In this document: in pieces, positions 10,122 through 20,820 of the stretch | How positions within the stretch are numbered: the first letter of the stretch is position 1 | Layout of the letters: every line of letters begins with the position of its first letter | NCBI GenBank assembly: GCA_030426345.1 | Contig: JAUHYU010000005.1 | Span: 1-64,000 of the forward strand | Source of the DNA: Bacteroidia bacterium | Lineage (GTDB): Bacteria; Bacteroidota; Bacteroidia; Cytophagales; Cyclobacteriaceae | Length of the DNA stretch: 64,000 bases | Direction: 5' to 3' | Notes under the pieces: generated by a model | Told to the model about the DNA's origin: nothing | Seen by the model: the letters and a program-made list of their open reading frames with translations, nothing else | Database searches by the model: none | Translations under genes and position numbers: made by a program

Positions 10122-11261
10122 CTATTTGGTTGAAAATGAATAAATCGTCATTGAAACATAATCCTCTCCGGGATTTAGAACTGTGGTTGGGAAGTTTGGA
10201 TGGTTGGGGGAATCTGGAAAATGCTGAGTTTCCAGGCAAATCGATGATCTGGAACCATATGGTTTCCCAGCTTTTCCAATGTCTGGCCCTTGCCCTGTAA
10301 GTGAGTTTGCGGTATATACCTGCAAACCCGGCTCTGTTGTCTTTACTTCCATCACTCGCCCTGTTGATGGATCGTATAATTTAGCCGCCAGCACCAATTC
10401 ACCAATTTTATTTTTCAAAACATAGTTGTGATCATATCCCCCTACAAATTTTAGTTGCTTCTCATCCACATTTATCCTCTCACCTATCCGCGTCATTTTT
10501 CTAAAATCAAAAGGAGTACCCTCCACATTTTTGATTTCTCCCGTAGGAATGGCCGTGGCATCCACCGGCGTAAAAGCATCTGAATTGACCATCAATTCTT
10601 GATTGAGTACATCGCCATTTCCTTCACCAGCGAGGTTAAAAAAGGCATGGTTCGTCACATTGAGCACGGTAGGTTTGTCCGTTGATGCGTGATATTTCAG
10701 TTGTAGTTCATTCTCGTCTGTTACCGTAAAAAATGCCTTCAGTGTCAAATTTCCAGGAAAACCCTCCTCGCCATCTTTGGAGAAATACGTCAGTTCCAGA
10801 TTCTGATCGTCAATCTGCTTAGCATCCCACACCTTGAAGCGGAATCCCTTTGCCCCTCCATGAATGGTGTGCTCTCCATTGTTTTTTGCCAAATGATAGG
10901 TGGAATCATTCAAGGTAAATTGCGCATTGGCAATGCGGTTCGCAAAGCGGCCCATGGTGGCGCCAATCGAAGCCGAACCATTGAAATATCCCTCTGCCGA
11001 TTCATAGCCTAGGCACACATCGCCCAATTCTCCGTTGCGGTCTGGCACAAGGATCGAAACGATCTTTCCGCCATAGTTGGTGATTTGAACCGTCATTCCT
11101 TTGGAGTTTTTCAGGGTGAATAAATCCACCTTTTTTCCATCGTGCATCACTTGAAAATTTTCCCTAAGCACGGGCACATAATTTTGTTTTTCTTCGATGC
11201 AAGACGACACAATGATCGCCAACATTAACCCAATGCCTAATTTGTAAATTTGGATTTTCAT
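10122..11261 (-). CDS. Aldose 1-epimerase, lipoprotein (start at internal MKIQIYKLG)
   Basis: Lipobox IIVSSCIEE; NYGGKIVSILVPDRNG; NVTNHAFFNLAG; GGYDHNYVL. Confidence 0.93.
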   Translation of the reverse strand: MKIQIYKLGIGLMLAIIVSSCIEEKQNYVPVLRENFQVMHDGKKVDLFTLKNSKGMTVQITNYGGKIVSILVPDRNGELGDVCLGYESAEGYFNGSASIGATMGRFANRIANAQFTLNDSTYHLAKNNGEHTIHGGAKGFRFKVWDAKQIDDQNLELTYFSKDGEEGFPGNLTLKAFFTVTDENELQLKYHASTDKPTVLNVTNHAFFNLAGEGNGDVLNQELMVNSDAFTPVDATAIPTGEIKNVEGTPFDFRKMTRIGERINVDEKQLKFVGGYDHNYVLKNKIGELVLAAKLYDPSTGRVMEVKTTEPGLQVYTANSLTGQGPDIGKAGKPYGSRSSICLETQHFPDSPNHPNFPTTVLNPGEDYVSMTIYSFSTK

Positions 11262-11314
11262 GGATTTAATATACATTTTTCAGTCTTTTTAATGAACAAG
11301 GTAGTTGATGTCTT

Positions 11315-13177
11315 TCATTCAAATACCACTTTGTCATCTGGTGTAATTTCAAATTTTATTTTAGATAGATAATTGGTATATCCCTTGTCGGGATTTCCTT
11401 GGTAGAAAAGCCACTTTGTGCCATCAGAATCTATAAAGACACCCGGATGGCCGGATTCCGTAGCATTCCAATCCTTAGCACCTCCTTTGGCAAGCACAGG
11501 TTCATCCGAGGTTCGCTTCCAATTTACTAGATCTTTACTCATTGCCAGACCGATCTGCTGACCTTCGTGATTGTATGCGCCTGCATAAAACATATAGAAT
11601 TTTCCATGATCTTCAAAAACCGTTGCCGCTTCAATGCAGTTAATTTCCCATGGTAGTTCCGGTTTTAGCAAAGGTTCCTTGCTAACCTGTTTCCAACTAT
11701 TTCTATCAAATCCTCTTGACATTGGAGCCATGGAAACTCCAAGCATTTGCTGTTTATAGTCTGGCCCGCGAGTTGCCCAATATAAATAGGCACTATTTCC
11801 ATCGATATACACTTCTGCATCTATGGCCCTGCCAGCATTCCAATTGCCCGTAGGAGCAAAAATCGGATTTGTGGTATTGCGTACGAAATTTATTCCATCC
11901 GTAGAAACCGCATGGCAAATTGCATCTTTTGGACCATTGCCATAAGTCTGATAAAAAAGATGCACTTTCCCATCGATCACCTCCGCGTCAGGTGCGCAAA
12001 GTCCTTTTTGCTCATAACCTGCTGCAGGATGGATTTCACCTGCTTTTTTCCAATGATCAAGATCTGTGGAAGTCGCTACACCGATGTGCCAACCGTTTTG
12101 GTTTTCCTTGTCCCCCGGAGGAATGGAATAATACATGTAGTAACTATTGTCGAAATAAACCACCGTAGGGTCTTTTGCATAAGGCCTCCCTTTTCTCGAT
12201 TCATCGCGGTAAAGCATAGGGGTTTCCTTGTGGATAGATTTCAAATTTTCATAAATATCCCTGTCTACTTCAAAGACCGTTCCGTGCCGGATACCATCAG
12301 GCATTTTCAGTTGATCCGATTCATCTGTCCAATTAACGAGATCAGATGATGTCAACAGTCCAAAACTGTGCTTCCTGTATTTATCAAAATAAAGGTGCCA
12401 TTTCCCATGAATTTGAATAGCAGACGGGCCTTCTGCCCAATAATCTCCGGTAATCGTTTTTTCAGGTAAACTATATGGTCCGGTCATGGATTCTGAATAG
12501 ACCAGACTGATGTTTTTTTCCGCCTTCGGTATCTCCGTTTCATTTTTGACAAACATAATGTAGCGATCACCATCTTGCTTGATACTGGCATCGATCACAT
12601 TAAAACCTGGCTCATAAAACAGTTTGGTCTCTGTAAAAGATTTGAAGTCCTTAGTTGTAGTGGCATAAATTCGATGGTTGGTCCTTGCTCCATTTTTTGT
12701 ACTGTTGGCCGTTTCCGGGAATTTATCCAACATGGTCGTAGACCAGTAAATAATAAAATTATCTTCCTGAGGGTTGTAATTTATCTCCGGTGCCCAACAA
12801 TTTTGCACCTGATCTTCATGCTCCATTACGGGAATAGCAATTTGCTTTGACCAGTTGACCAAGTCTTTGGAATGAGCATATCCAATAGTTGTACCAGACC
12901 ACGAAGTAGTCCACACCATGTGAAAAGTACCATTCGGCCCGGTGGTAATACAAGGATCGCGCATGAGCGTGCTTTCTCCTACCAATGGTAAAAGCATGGA
13001 ATTTCCATGGTTTAGGGCTTCCCAATTGTAGCCATCCTGACTGGCTGCCAAATGCAATCCATCTTCGCCATTGCCCATAAAGTACGAAAACAAATATACT
13101 TTGTCAGAGGATTTTGGAGTACATCCAACCCAAGACAAAGCTACTACACAAATGAATATAATGTGCCTAAAACCCAT
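11315..13177 (-). CDS. Lipoprotein with tandem GH43/GH32-like beta-propeller domains (start at internal MGFRHIIFICVVALSWVGC)
   Basis: Two successive sets of SKDLVNW / SSDLVNW / STDLDHW blade repeats and acidic motifs (DPTVVYFDNSYYMYYS, CIEAATVFEDHGKFYMFYAG). Confidence 0.82.
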   Translation of the reverse strand: MGFRHIIFICVVALSWVGCTPKSSDKVYLFSYFMGNGEDGLHLAASQDGYNWEALNHGNSMLLPLVGESTLMRDPCITTGPNGTFHMVWTTSWSGTTIGYAHSKDLVNWSKQIAIPVMEHEDQVQNCWAPEINYNPQEDNFIIYWSTTMLDKFPETANSTKNGARTNHRIYATTTKDFKSFTETKLFYEPGFNVIDASIKQDGDRYIMFVKNETEIPKAEKNISLVYSESMTGPYSLPEKTITGDYWAEGPSAIQIHGKWHLYFDKYRKHSFGLLTSSDLVNWTDESDQLKMPDGIRHGTVFEVDRDIYENLKSIHKETPMLYRDESRKGRPYAKDPTVVYFDNSYYMYYSIPPGDKENQNGWHIGVATSTDLDHWKKAGEIHPAAGYEQKGLCAPDAEVIDGKVHLFYQTYGNGPKDAICHAVSTDGINFVRNTTNPIFAPTGNWNAGRAIDAEVYIDGNSAYLYWATRGPDYKQQMLGVSMAPMSRGFDRNSWKQVSKEPLLKPELPWEINCIEAATVFEDHGKFYMFYAGAYNHEGQQIGLAMSKDLVNWKRTSDEPVLAKGGAKDWNATESGHPGVFIDSDGTKWLFYQGNPDKGYTNYLSKIKFEITPDDKVVFE

Positions 13178-13181
13178 GAAA

Positions 13182-14120
13182 CTATTTATTGATAACCATG
13201 TCCTGAAGCCAAGCAGCACAGTTTTCCGGCCACATATTATGTGATGTGCCGTCTTTTCTACCAAGGCCATATCCATGCTTTCCACTGTTATAAATATGTA
13301 GTTCTGCAGAAACACCCTTTGCGTGTAGGGCCTCATAAAACCGGATGCTGTTGGCTACAGGAACACCTGTATCGTCAGAAGAATGCGCCAAAAAAGTTGG
13401 CGGGGTTTCTACCGTTACTTGCTTTTCATTGGAAAATCGCAGCATTTGTTCCTTCGACGGATTTTTCCCTATCAAATTTTTCATGGATCCGGAATGCATA
13501 AATTCCTCTGACATACTGATGACAGGATATAGCAATATCATAAAATCCGGGCGACATGTTATTTTTTGAATAGAATCATTGGAGTCTACTATGCCATAAT
13601 CAAAGTGCGTACCGACGGTAGAGGCCAAATGTCCTCCGGCAGAAAAACCCATAATCCCAATCTTGTCCGGCATAATCCCCCATTCTGCAGAATTGTATCG
13701 CACCATCCTGATAGCTCGATGTGCATCAGCCATGGCTACTTCGGAAGTGTCAGTAATATTATCAGAAGTAGGCAATCGGTTTTTCAGCACAACCCCCGCA
13801 ATCCCTAGTTCATTCAACCATTTGGCGACATCGTGTCCTTCGTGCTGTATGGCCAACAGCCTATAACCACCACCCGGGCAAATCACCACGGCAGCACCTA
13901 TCGCTTTTTCCTTTTCCGGCAAATACACCGTAATGGTGGGATCCTGAATATTTCGCACTCTCCCATTTTCTACAATTTCTTCACCAATTATTCCATTAGA
14001 AAACGGAATTTCATCCGGCCAAAGTTTCATGGTCATCGAGTCAGTAGGCATGGTTTTTTGGGCGTTTATTATTCCGAAAAATCCTATTAACATCATAATA
14101 GTTACAAGTAGCTTCATCAT
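13182..14120 (-). CDS. Secreted alpha/beta hydrolase (acetyl-esterase-like)
   Basis: AAVVICPGGGYRLLA oxyanion motif; GIMGFSAGGHLAST nucleophile elbow; HSSDDTGVPV; GKHGYG. Confidence 0.9.
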   Translation of the reverse strand: MMKLLVTIMMLIGFFGIINAQKTMPTDSMTMKLWPDEIPFSNGIIGEEIVENGRVRNIQDPTITVYLPEKEKAIGAAVVICPGGGYRLLAIQHEGHDVAKWLNELGIAGVVLKNRLPTSDNITDTSEVAMADAHRAIRMVRYNSAEWGIMPDKIGIMGFSAGGHLASTVGTHFDYGIVDSNDSIQKITCRPDFMILLYPVISMSEEFMHSGSMKNLIGKNPSKEQMLRFSNEKQVTVETPPTFLAHSSDDTGVPVANSIRFYEALHAKGVSAELHIYNSGKHGYGLGRKDGTSHNMWPENCAAWLQDMVINK

Positions 14121-14234
14121 GTAGATGGTTTAATTGAACCCGAATATCTGAAATTCAGTGTGGGAATACAATTGGCAAGAAAAATTAATATCATCTCAAA
14201 TACGAATTGTTGATTCAAATAGAATCGCGCACTT

Positions 14235-14786
14235 CTAATTACCCAAAAACTGGTTGTAAGCCATGGAAATTTTATGGATTCTGTCTGACCAAACCTTTCG
14301 CAATGCATATATCTGAACTATGAGAATAAGTATAAACCCACCAATACTCCAGTAATGTCTGTTTTCAATCGACGGAATTGTTGACATAAAGTATCCTAAT
14401 ATCATGGCGATTCCAAAAACGCGCAATGCAATTGAAATGAATGAATACTTGCGCATTCTTTTTAGGTAGTTCTGTAGTGAAAGCTTAATGTTCTGGCCAT
14501 TGACTGGATTGTTAGTGATTTGATATCCAAGCATGTTGTGTACCAATAAAGACACGACAGCAAATACTAGAATGGCATTCCAAAGTACGGACCGAAGGTG
14601 GCCATCGAAAAAATTGTAATACACCGCAAGAAATATGGTGTATGCAACGCTTTCCCAAATTAACTGAATTCTTATCCCTTTCAGGACCGGGTGGTTATTT
14701 ACACCTATCATCTGCAAAAGATTTTCTTTGGTAAATTTCTTGTTGCCTGCTTCTGAATAATCCGATTTTATTGCTTCCAGTTCCAT
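14235..14786 (-). CDS. Hypothetical membrane protein, co-oriented with the ECF sigma gene
   Basis: Several hydrophobic segments; directly downstream of the sigma factor gene. Confidence 0.6.
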   Translation of the reverse strand: MELEAIKSDYSEAGNKKFTKENLLQMIGVNNHPVLKGIRIQLIWESVAYTIFLAVYYNFFDGHLRSVLWNAILVFAVVSLLVHNMLGYQITNNPVNGQNIKLSLQNYLKRMRKYSFISIALRVFGIAMILGYFMSTIPSIENRHYWSIGGFILILIVQIYALRKVWSDRIHKISMAYNQFLGN

Positions 14787-14871
14787 AATGTTTTAAGTTA
14801 ATTGTTATCTGGGCATATAATCCTGCCCTTGTGTATCCTTAATTTGCTCCGGCCATGCCGGTTCCATAAGT

Positions 14872-15351
14872 TTATTTGTTTATAAGTTTCCTGATTTTAT
14901 CCTTAATTCTATTGAGCCGAACACCAACATAATTTTCGCTGATGCCAATGATTTCGCCTATTTCTGAGTAACTCATATCTTCAAGATATAGTGCAACAAT
15001 CGCCCGCTCACCTTCTTCTAGTGTCTTAATAATTGAGAACAGCCTTTCTTCACGATCATCCTCAGAACGCGATTCCTGTATTTCCAAATTTTCAAAATTA
15101 CCGCTGTCAGACATCATGATTTTTGGTTTCCTAAATGTAGCCATCGCGGTATTTAGCCCAATCCGATAAATCCAAGATGATATTTTGGACTTCCCTTGAA
15201 ACCGAGGATATGACTTCCAAAGCTGATATGTGATCTCCTGAAAAAGATCTTCCCGATCCTCTTTCGAATCCCGATATATCCCACATATCTTGTGAATGGG
15301 CCCTTGATGCTGATAAAGTTCTTGCAAGAAATCTTCTTTCATTAAATCCAT
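14872..15351 (-). CDS. ECF RNA polymerase sigma factor
   Basis: DLFQEITYQLWKSYPRF..SKISSWIYRIGLNTA (region 2); ALYLEDMSYSEIGEIIGISENYVGVRLNRIKDKI (region 4). Confidence 0.93.
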   Translation of the reverse strand: MDLMKEDFLQELYQHQGPIHKICGIYRDSKEDREDLFQEITYQLWKSYPRFQGKSKISSWIYRIGLNTAMATFRKPKIMMSDSGNFENLEIQESRSEDDREERLFSIIKTLEEGERAIVALYLEDMSYSEIGEIIGISENYVGVRLNRIKDKIRKLINK

Positions 15352-15631
15352 TGTTGCTGCTCTAAGGGTTCTTTCTGGTCTTCCGGTCTTTCATTAATTT
15401 CTCCATTAGTTGGCTATGTGTTCATAAACTTACAATTGCAGACATATTTATTTTTAAAAGCGACAGACAAGCTTTAACTGTGCCCAACTCCAAAAGGCGA
15501 CTTGCGCCTTTTTAATAAAAATCCTTGCCCCTTTTGTCATAACAGAGAAAGATGATTAATATAGATGTTTGGCAGACATCACAGCTAATGAATGTCAGGT
15601 ATATGGTTGAGAACCTAATTTCCCAAAATCC

Positions 15632-18600
15632 ATGATGATTCAAAATATCCCCTCGCGCCTATATATAGTGGTGATTTTGCTAACTATAATATTTTCCTGT
15701 TCACAAAAAAAACATGCATCAATTCATGAAAGCCCATATGTTGAAATACTGTTCTTGGGTCATGACAGCGAGCACCACAACTCCGAGAAATATTTGCCTG
15801 TTCTTGCTTCCGCACTCATATCCCAGGAGATTCGGTTCACCTACACTTCTGACCTGAATGATCTGAACCCCGAAAACCTAGCTAAATATGATGGATTGGC
15901 CATCTACGCGAACCACGACTCTATCTCCAATTCACAGGAGAAAGCCCTGCTGGACTTCGTGAAATCCGGAAAGGGCATGATCCCCATTCACTGTGCTTCC
16001 AATTGTTTTCAAAATTCTGATACCTATATCAGCATGGTTGGAGGCCAATTTGAATCGCACGACACGGCTACCTTCAAAGGCAAGTTTACTCAGAAGGGAA
16101 AAGAAATGCTAAGTGGCCTATCGGAATTTGAAACCTGGGACGAAACTTATGTGCACCATAAAATAAATCCGGACATTGAATTATGGATTGAGCGAGTGGA
16201 CGGGAGCCACATAGAACCATGGACTTGGACAAACACCTATGGAAAAGGAAGGGTTTTTTATACCGCCTACGGCCATGACGAACGCACATGGTACAATCCA
16301 GAGTTTCAAAAATTGATGGCCCAAGGCATTCTATGGTCCGTCGGTGATGAGATCGCAAAGAAAGTCGCTGACTACAAATTCCCATCGCTCACTTACACCC
16401 CAGCCATTATTCCAAACTACGAAAAGCGCAATCCACCGCTCAAATTGCAGGCTGCACTTTCTCCTGAAGAATCCATGGAAATGACACAGGTTCCTGTTGG
16501 TTTTGAGTTGGAATTATTTGCCTCCGAGCCGGACATCATTAATCCCATCGCCATGAACTGGGACGAAAAAGGCAGGCTTTGGGTCATCGAAACGGTGGAT
16601 TACCCCAACACAGTTCGCAATGAAGACGGCGTTGGCGACGACCGAATTAAAATCTGCGAAGACACAGATCATGATGGCAAAGCAGATAAGTTTACTGTAT
16701 TTGCAGAAAACCTGAACATCCCAACGAGCTTGGTTTTTTCCAATGGCGGCATCATAGTTTCCCAAGCTCCGCACTTCTTATTTTTGAAAGATACAGATGG
16801 CGATGACAAAGCCGATGTCCGCGAGGTTATGATCACTGGCTGGGGTACATTCGACACCCATGCTGGCCCATCCAATTTGCAATATGGATTTGATAATAAA
16901 ATTTGGGGTACGGTTGGCTACTCGGGCTACGCTGGGGTTGTTGATGGAATCCCGATTACTTTCAAGCAAGGCATCTTCAGGTTCGATCCGAATGGCACCG
17001 GCCTGGAGCAACTAACAAAAACTAGCAACAACACTTGGGGATTGGGGTTCTCCGAAAATTTTGATGTTTTTGCCTCCACGGCAAACAATACCCATAGCGT
17101 ATTTATGGGTATTCCAAACGCATACTTGCAAGATGTGAGAGACCTCCCTGACAATGGCAGCAAGAAGATTGATGGGCATTATGCCTTTCATCCCATCACA
17201 CAGGAAGTACGCCAGGTAGATGTTTTTGGTGGGTTTACTGCAGCAGCAGGACATCATCTCTACACGGCCAGAAACTTCCCGAAAGAATATTGGAACAGAA
17301 TTGCATTTGTTTGCGAACCGACTGGCAGGCTCATTCACAGAGCTATTTTGGAGGAAGATGGTGCAGGGTTTAAAGAGCAAGACGGTTGGAACCTCGTTGC
17401 CAGTCACGACAACTGGTTTGGGCCTGTGCAGGCAGAGGTTGGGCCTGATGGAGCTGTTTGGTTTGCCGACTGGTACAATTTCATTATCCAGCACAACCCT
17501 ACCCCACCCGGCTTTGAAAACGGCCCGGGCAATGCCCACATCAACCCTCTGCGCGATCGCCAACATGGCCGGATTTACAGATTGGTCTATAAAGGTGCAA
17601 AACATTACGAGCCAATTTCCTTGTCAAAAGAAGATCCTCAAGGTTTGATCCATGCCTTGAAAAACGACAACCTCTTTTGGAGAATGCACGCGCAACGCCT
17701 GCTTATTGAGCGTGGAAGTAATGATGTCGTTCCAGAACTCTTGGCCATCATCCGCGATGGATCTGTGGATGAAATCGGAATCAATCCCGCCGCGATCCAT
17801 GCCCTATGGGTTTTGGATGGATTGGGTATTATCCAAAAAGAAATGGACAGAAACCTGGTAAAAACAATCGTTGGCGCATTGAACCACTCCTCCGCCGGAG
17901 TTCGCAAGGCAGCAGTTCAGGTGTTGCCAAAAACGACTTGGGCTACTTACGGCATTTTGGAATCAGGGATGTTGTATGACCCTGACAAGCACACCCAGCT
18001 CGCGGCCATTTTGGCCATTTCTAAAATGCCCGCTTCGGAAAGGGTTGGCAATGAAATGTATAATTTGAGTTTGAGGAAAGATGTAGAAAGTGACACATGG
18101 CTATCCCAGGCAGTTTATATCGCAGCAACAAAACATCAGGAAGGATTTACCGAGGCGATCTTCGCAAACCAACCTGCCTTGCTTTCCAATGAGCAAAAAT
18201 CATCCAAAAATCCATGGGATTCTTCACTGGATATTTCCGATTGGGGAAGTGTGGAAGTTCCGGGCTTATGGGAAGGTACGGAGATCGGCGATGTTGATGG
18301 CGTTATCTGGTTTAGAAAAGAAATAAACCTACCAAAATCCATGGATGGTCAGGTGGCAAACCTGAGTTTGGGGCCAATTGATGATTCTGACGAAACTTGG
18401 GTAAACGGTATAAAAGTTGGCGGAATTGAAGGCAAGTTCGATGCATTCAGAAGCTATATAATTCCAACCGGGGTTTTGAAAACCGGAACGAATACCATCG
18501 CAGTTAAAGTCACTGATACTGGCGGCGGTGGAGGCTTCTGGGGCAAACCCGGAGAAATGGGATTGATGGTTGGGGATAATATTTTTCCTCTTGCAGGACA

Positions 18601-19138
18601 ATGGCGCTATCAAATTGAACAGGTAAAAGGAGGGCAGACGAAGCCTGTTTTTAACAAACAGAACTCCATTGCCAGAGTATTTCTAAAAAATTATAGCGCT
18701 GGAATTAAAAAATCTGTTGATAGGTCGGCAGACGAAAGCTGGCCAGCAGATGCCAAAGTGATCGTGATCAAGCCGATTGTGAACGAGATGAAATATGACC
18801 TGAAATCATTTGAGGTAGAAGCCGGACAAGCAGTGGAGATCAGATTTGAAAACATCGATTTCATGCAGCACAACTTGTTGATCTTAGCGACGGGCAGTCT
18901 GGAAAAAGTAGGGGCTGCAGCTGATGCCATGGCCTCACAACCGGATGGCGCATCCAAAAATTACACCCCGGAAATGCCGGAAGTGTTGTACGCCACGCCT
19001 TTGGTCGATCCAAATTCTGAGGCTGTACTGCGGTTTATTGCGCCCGACAAACCGGGAGATTATCCGTTTGTTTGTACCTTCCCGGGGCATTGGCGCATGA
19101 TGAACGGAGTGATGAAAGTGACAGGAAAAACAATTTAA
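15632..19138 (+). CDS. Multidomain secreted lipoprotein: ThuA-like + PVC-type dehydrogenase-like propeller + HEAT + Gal-binding-like + C-terminal azurin-type cupredoxin
   Basis: Lipobox TIIFSCSQ; ThuA region GMIPIHCASNCFQ; propeller FELELFASEPDIINPIAMNWDEKGRLWVIE; C-terminal QHNLLI...FVCTFPGHWRMMNGVMKV copper ligands. Confidence 0.88.
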   Translation: MMIQNIPSRLYIVVILLTIIFSCSQKKHASIHESPYVEILFLGHDSEHHNSEKYLPVLASALISQEIRFTYTSDLNDLNPENLAKYDGLAIYANHDSISNSQEKALLDFVKSGKGMIPIHCASNCFQNSDTYISMVGGQFESHDTATFKGKFTQKGKEMLSGLSEFETWDETYVHHKINPDIELWIERVDGSHIEPWTWTNTYGKGRVFYTAYGHDERTWYNPEFQKLMAQGILWSVGDEIAKKVADYKFPSLTYTPAIIPNYEKRNPPLKLQAALSPEESMEMTQVPVGFELELFASEPDIINPIAMNWDEKGRLWVIETVDYPNTVRNEDGVGDDRIKICEDTDHDGKADKFTVFAENLNIPTSLVFSNGGIIVSQAPHFLFLKDTDGDDKADVREVMITGWGTFDTHAGPSNLQYGFDNKIWGTVGYSGYAGVVDGIPITFKQGIFRFDPNGTGLEQLTKTSNNTWGLGFSENFDVFASTANNTHSVFMGIPNAYLQDVRDLPDNGSKKIDGHYAFHPITQEVRQVDVFGGFTAAAGHHLYTARNFPKEYWNRIAFVCEPTGRLIHRAILEEDGAGFKEQDGWNLVASHDNWFGPVQAEVGPDGAVWFADWYNFIIQHNPTPPGFENGPGNAHINPLRDRQHGRIYRLVYKGAKHYEPISLSKEDPQGLIHALKNDNLFWRMHAQRLLIERGSNDVVPELLAIIRDGSVDEIGINPAAIHALWVLDGLGIIQKEMDRNLVKTIVGALNHSSAGVRKAAVQVLPKTTWATYGILESGMLYDPDKHTQLAAILAISKMPASERVGNEMYNLSLRKDVESDTWLSQAVYIAATKHQEGFTEAIFANQPALLSNEQKSSKNPWDSSLDISDWGSVEVPGLWEGTEIGDVDGVIWFRKEINLPKSMDGQVANLSLGPIDDSDETWVNGIKVGGIEGKFDAFRSYIIPTGVLKTGTNTIAVKVTDTGGGGGFWGKPGEMGLMVGDNIFPLAGQWRYQIEQVKGGQTKPVFNKQNSIARVFLKNYSAGIKKSVDRSADESWPADAKVIVIKPIVNEMKYDLKSFEVEAGQAVEIRFENIDFMQHNLLILATGSLEKVGAAADAMASQPDGASKNYTPEMPEVLYATPLVDPNSEAVLRFIAPDKPGDYPFVCTFPGHWRMMNGVMKVTGKTI

Positions 19139-19139
19139 T

Positions 19140-19994
19140 ATGCAAATAGATATTGGCGTAAGCACATGGCTTTGGACCTCTCCATTTAATTCGGGGACGA
19201 TCAAGCTGTTCCCAAAGATAAAAGCGTTTGGCTACGAAAGTGTGGAAATTCCCGTGGAAGATCCGGAACTTCTTGATGTGAAAAAGATCCGTGATGCTTT
19301 GAAGCAAAACGACCTAAAACCCATCATTTGTGCTGCCTTCGGGCCAACAAGGGATTTGACGCACGAAGATCCTGCCGTGCATCAAAATTGTTTGAATTAT
19401 GTGGAATCCTGCTTTAAGATCAGTGCAGAACTGGGGGCCAAATTTGTTGCAGGTCCGATGTATTCTTCTGTGGGAAAAGCCAGGCAACTTTCCCCTGATC
19501 GACGAAAATCCGAATGGGATCTAGCAGTCCGAAATTTGAGAAAGGCCTGCCTGATTGCTGAAAAATACGATCAGCAAATTGCCATAGAACCCATCAACAG
19601 ATTTGAAACGGATTTGATAAATACCACAGAAGACGTGAAGCGAATGGTAAAAGACATCGACCACCCCGCAGCCAAAATCCTGCTTGACAGCTTTCACATG
19701 ACTTTGGAAGAAAAAAGCCTAAAAAAATCCATAGAAACAGCAGGTTCGGATTTGATCCATTTTCAGGTTTCGGAAAATTATCGAGGCGCTCCAGGCAGCG
19801 GACAAACTCGCTGGGAGGACATCAAAGCCGGATTGGAAAGCATCAACTACCACGGATCGGTATCCATCGAAAGCTTTACCCCAGAGGTAAAAGAACTTGC
19901 CGGGGCCGTCTGCATCTGGAAGAAATTTTCTGAAAGCCAGGATCAATTTGCCATTGATGGATTGCGATTTCTGAGAAAGCTATTTAAGAAATAA
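19140..19994 (+). CDS. Sugar phosphate isomerase/epimerase (AP-endonuclease-2-like TIM barrel)
   Basis: IAIEPINRFETDLINTTEDV, AKILLDSFHMTLEE, IHFQVSENYRGAPGSGQTRW. Confidence 0.92.
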   Translation: MQIDIGVSTWLWTSPFNSGTIKLFPKIKAFGYESVEIPVEDPELLDVKKIRDALKQNDLKPIICAAFGPTRDLTHEDPAVHQNCLNYVESCFKISAELGAKFVAGPMYSSVGKARQLSPDRRKSEWDLAVRNLRKACLIAEKYDQQIAIEPINRFETDLINTTEDVKRMVKDIDHPAAKILLDSFHMTLEEKSLKKSIETAGSDLIHFQVSENYRGAPGSGQTRWEDIKAGLESINYHGSVSIESFTPEVKELAGAVCIWKKFSESQDQFAIDGLRFLRKLFKK

Positions 19995-20088
19995 AAACTT
20001 CCCCGCAAATCACGCAGATTTTTACAGAGAAATCTGGCGTAAATAAGTCATTTAGAAATATTAAGGAATTTTCATATCCTAATATACC

Positions 20089-20658
20089 TCAAGCGATCGA
20101 CCAACTCCAAACCAGTGAGGCATCTCCCGAAGTGAACCGATTAGATCGATCAAGTTCAGTCTGATTTTCGAACTCAGGGCCAAATTCTTCATATACGCTG
20201 ATCATCCCAAAGTCTCTGTCCGGGATTTTAGCCAAAATTGCCCCAATGGAGGATACCACGCTTTTAGAAATAACCAACCATGAGTTAGTTGTCCCAACGA
20301 TATCAGATACAATTTCAAATGCATCTACGCCTAGTTTGCCTTTCATATCCATGAGAAATTCCCCGGCATTTCGGGTGCTATTTCTACTATGTCGTAAATA
20401 TACCAGCACATTCAGCCTTCTGTCTGCAGGCATTTTCCTTTTCAGCACCAAAAACCCGTCCACCCCTTCGCCTTCAGGCTCAAAATCTATGATATTTCCA
20501 ATTCTGGGTTTAATCCGAATATAAGGCTCCGGCGTAGTTGTCAGAATCATTTTATCTTCCTCGGTAGGATGCTGGGCGACAATGATAAAATACATATTCC
20601 ATCTTTTTTTTGGTCGGTGAATGGTCAGTTCTTCGAATTCAAGCCTAATTTTAGTCAT
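20089..20658 (-). CDS. Hypothetical protein
   Basis: Well-formed 189-aa ORF without recognised family. Confidence 0.5.
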   Translation of the reverse strand: MTKIRLEFEELTIHRPKKRWNMYFIIVAQHPTEEDKMILTTTPEPYIRIKPRIGNIIDFEPEGEGVDGFLVLKRKMPADRRLNVLVYLRHSRNSTRNAGEFLMDMKGKLGVDAFEIVSDIVGTTNSWLVISKSVVSSIGAILAKIPDRDFGMISVYEEFGPEFENQTELDRSNRFTSGDASLVWSWSIA

Positions 20659-20820
20659 GGTGTTATAGGTTGGTCAGGTATAAATTGCACTCAATAATGT
20701 ACAAAATTATAGTGATATGCCTATAACAGTCAATGGTTTTTGGTTTGAAAAGCCCTCTAAACTCATGTAAATATGTCTATGGATTTTTCATGGATTTGAG
20801 CAGGTTTGGATTCTTTGCAT

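Noticed and set aside
16086-18957. Many reverse-strand ORFs opposite the 1168-aa protein
   Set aside because: Codon-shadow ORFs of a long gene; no recognisable domains.
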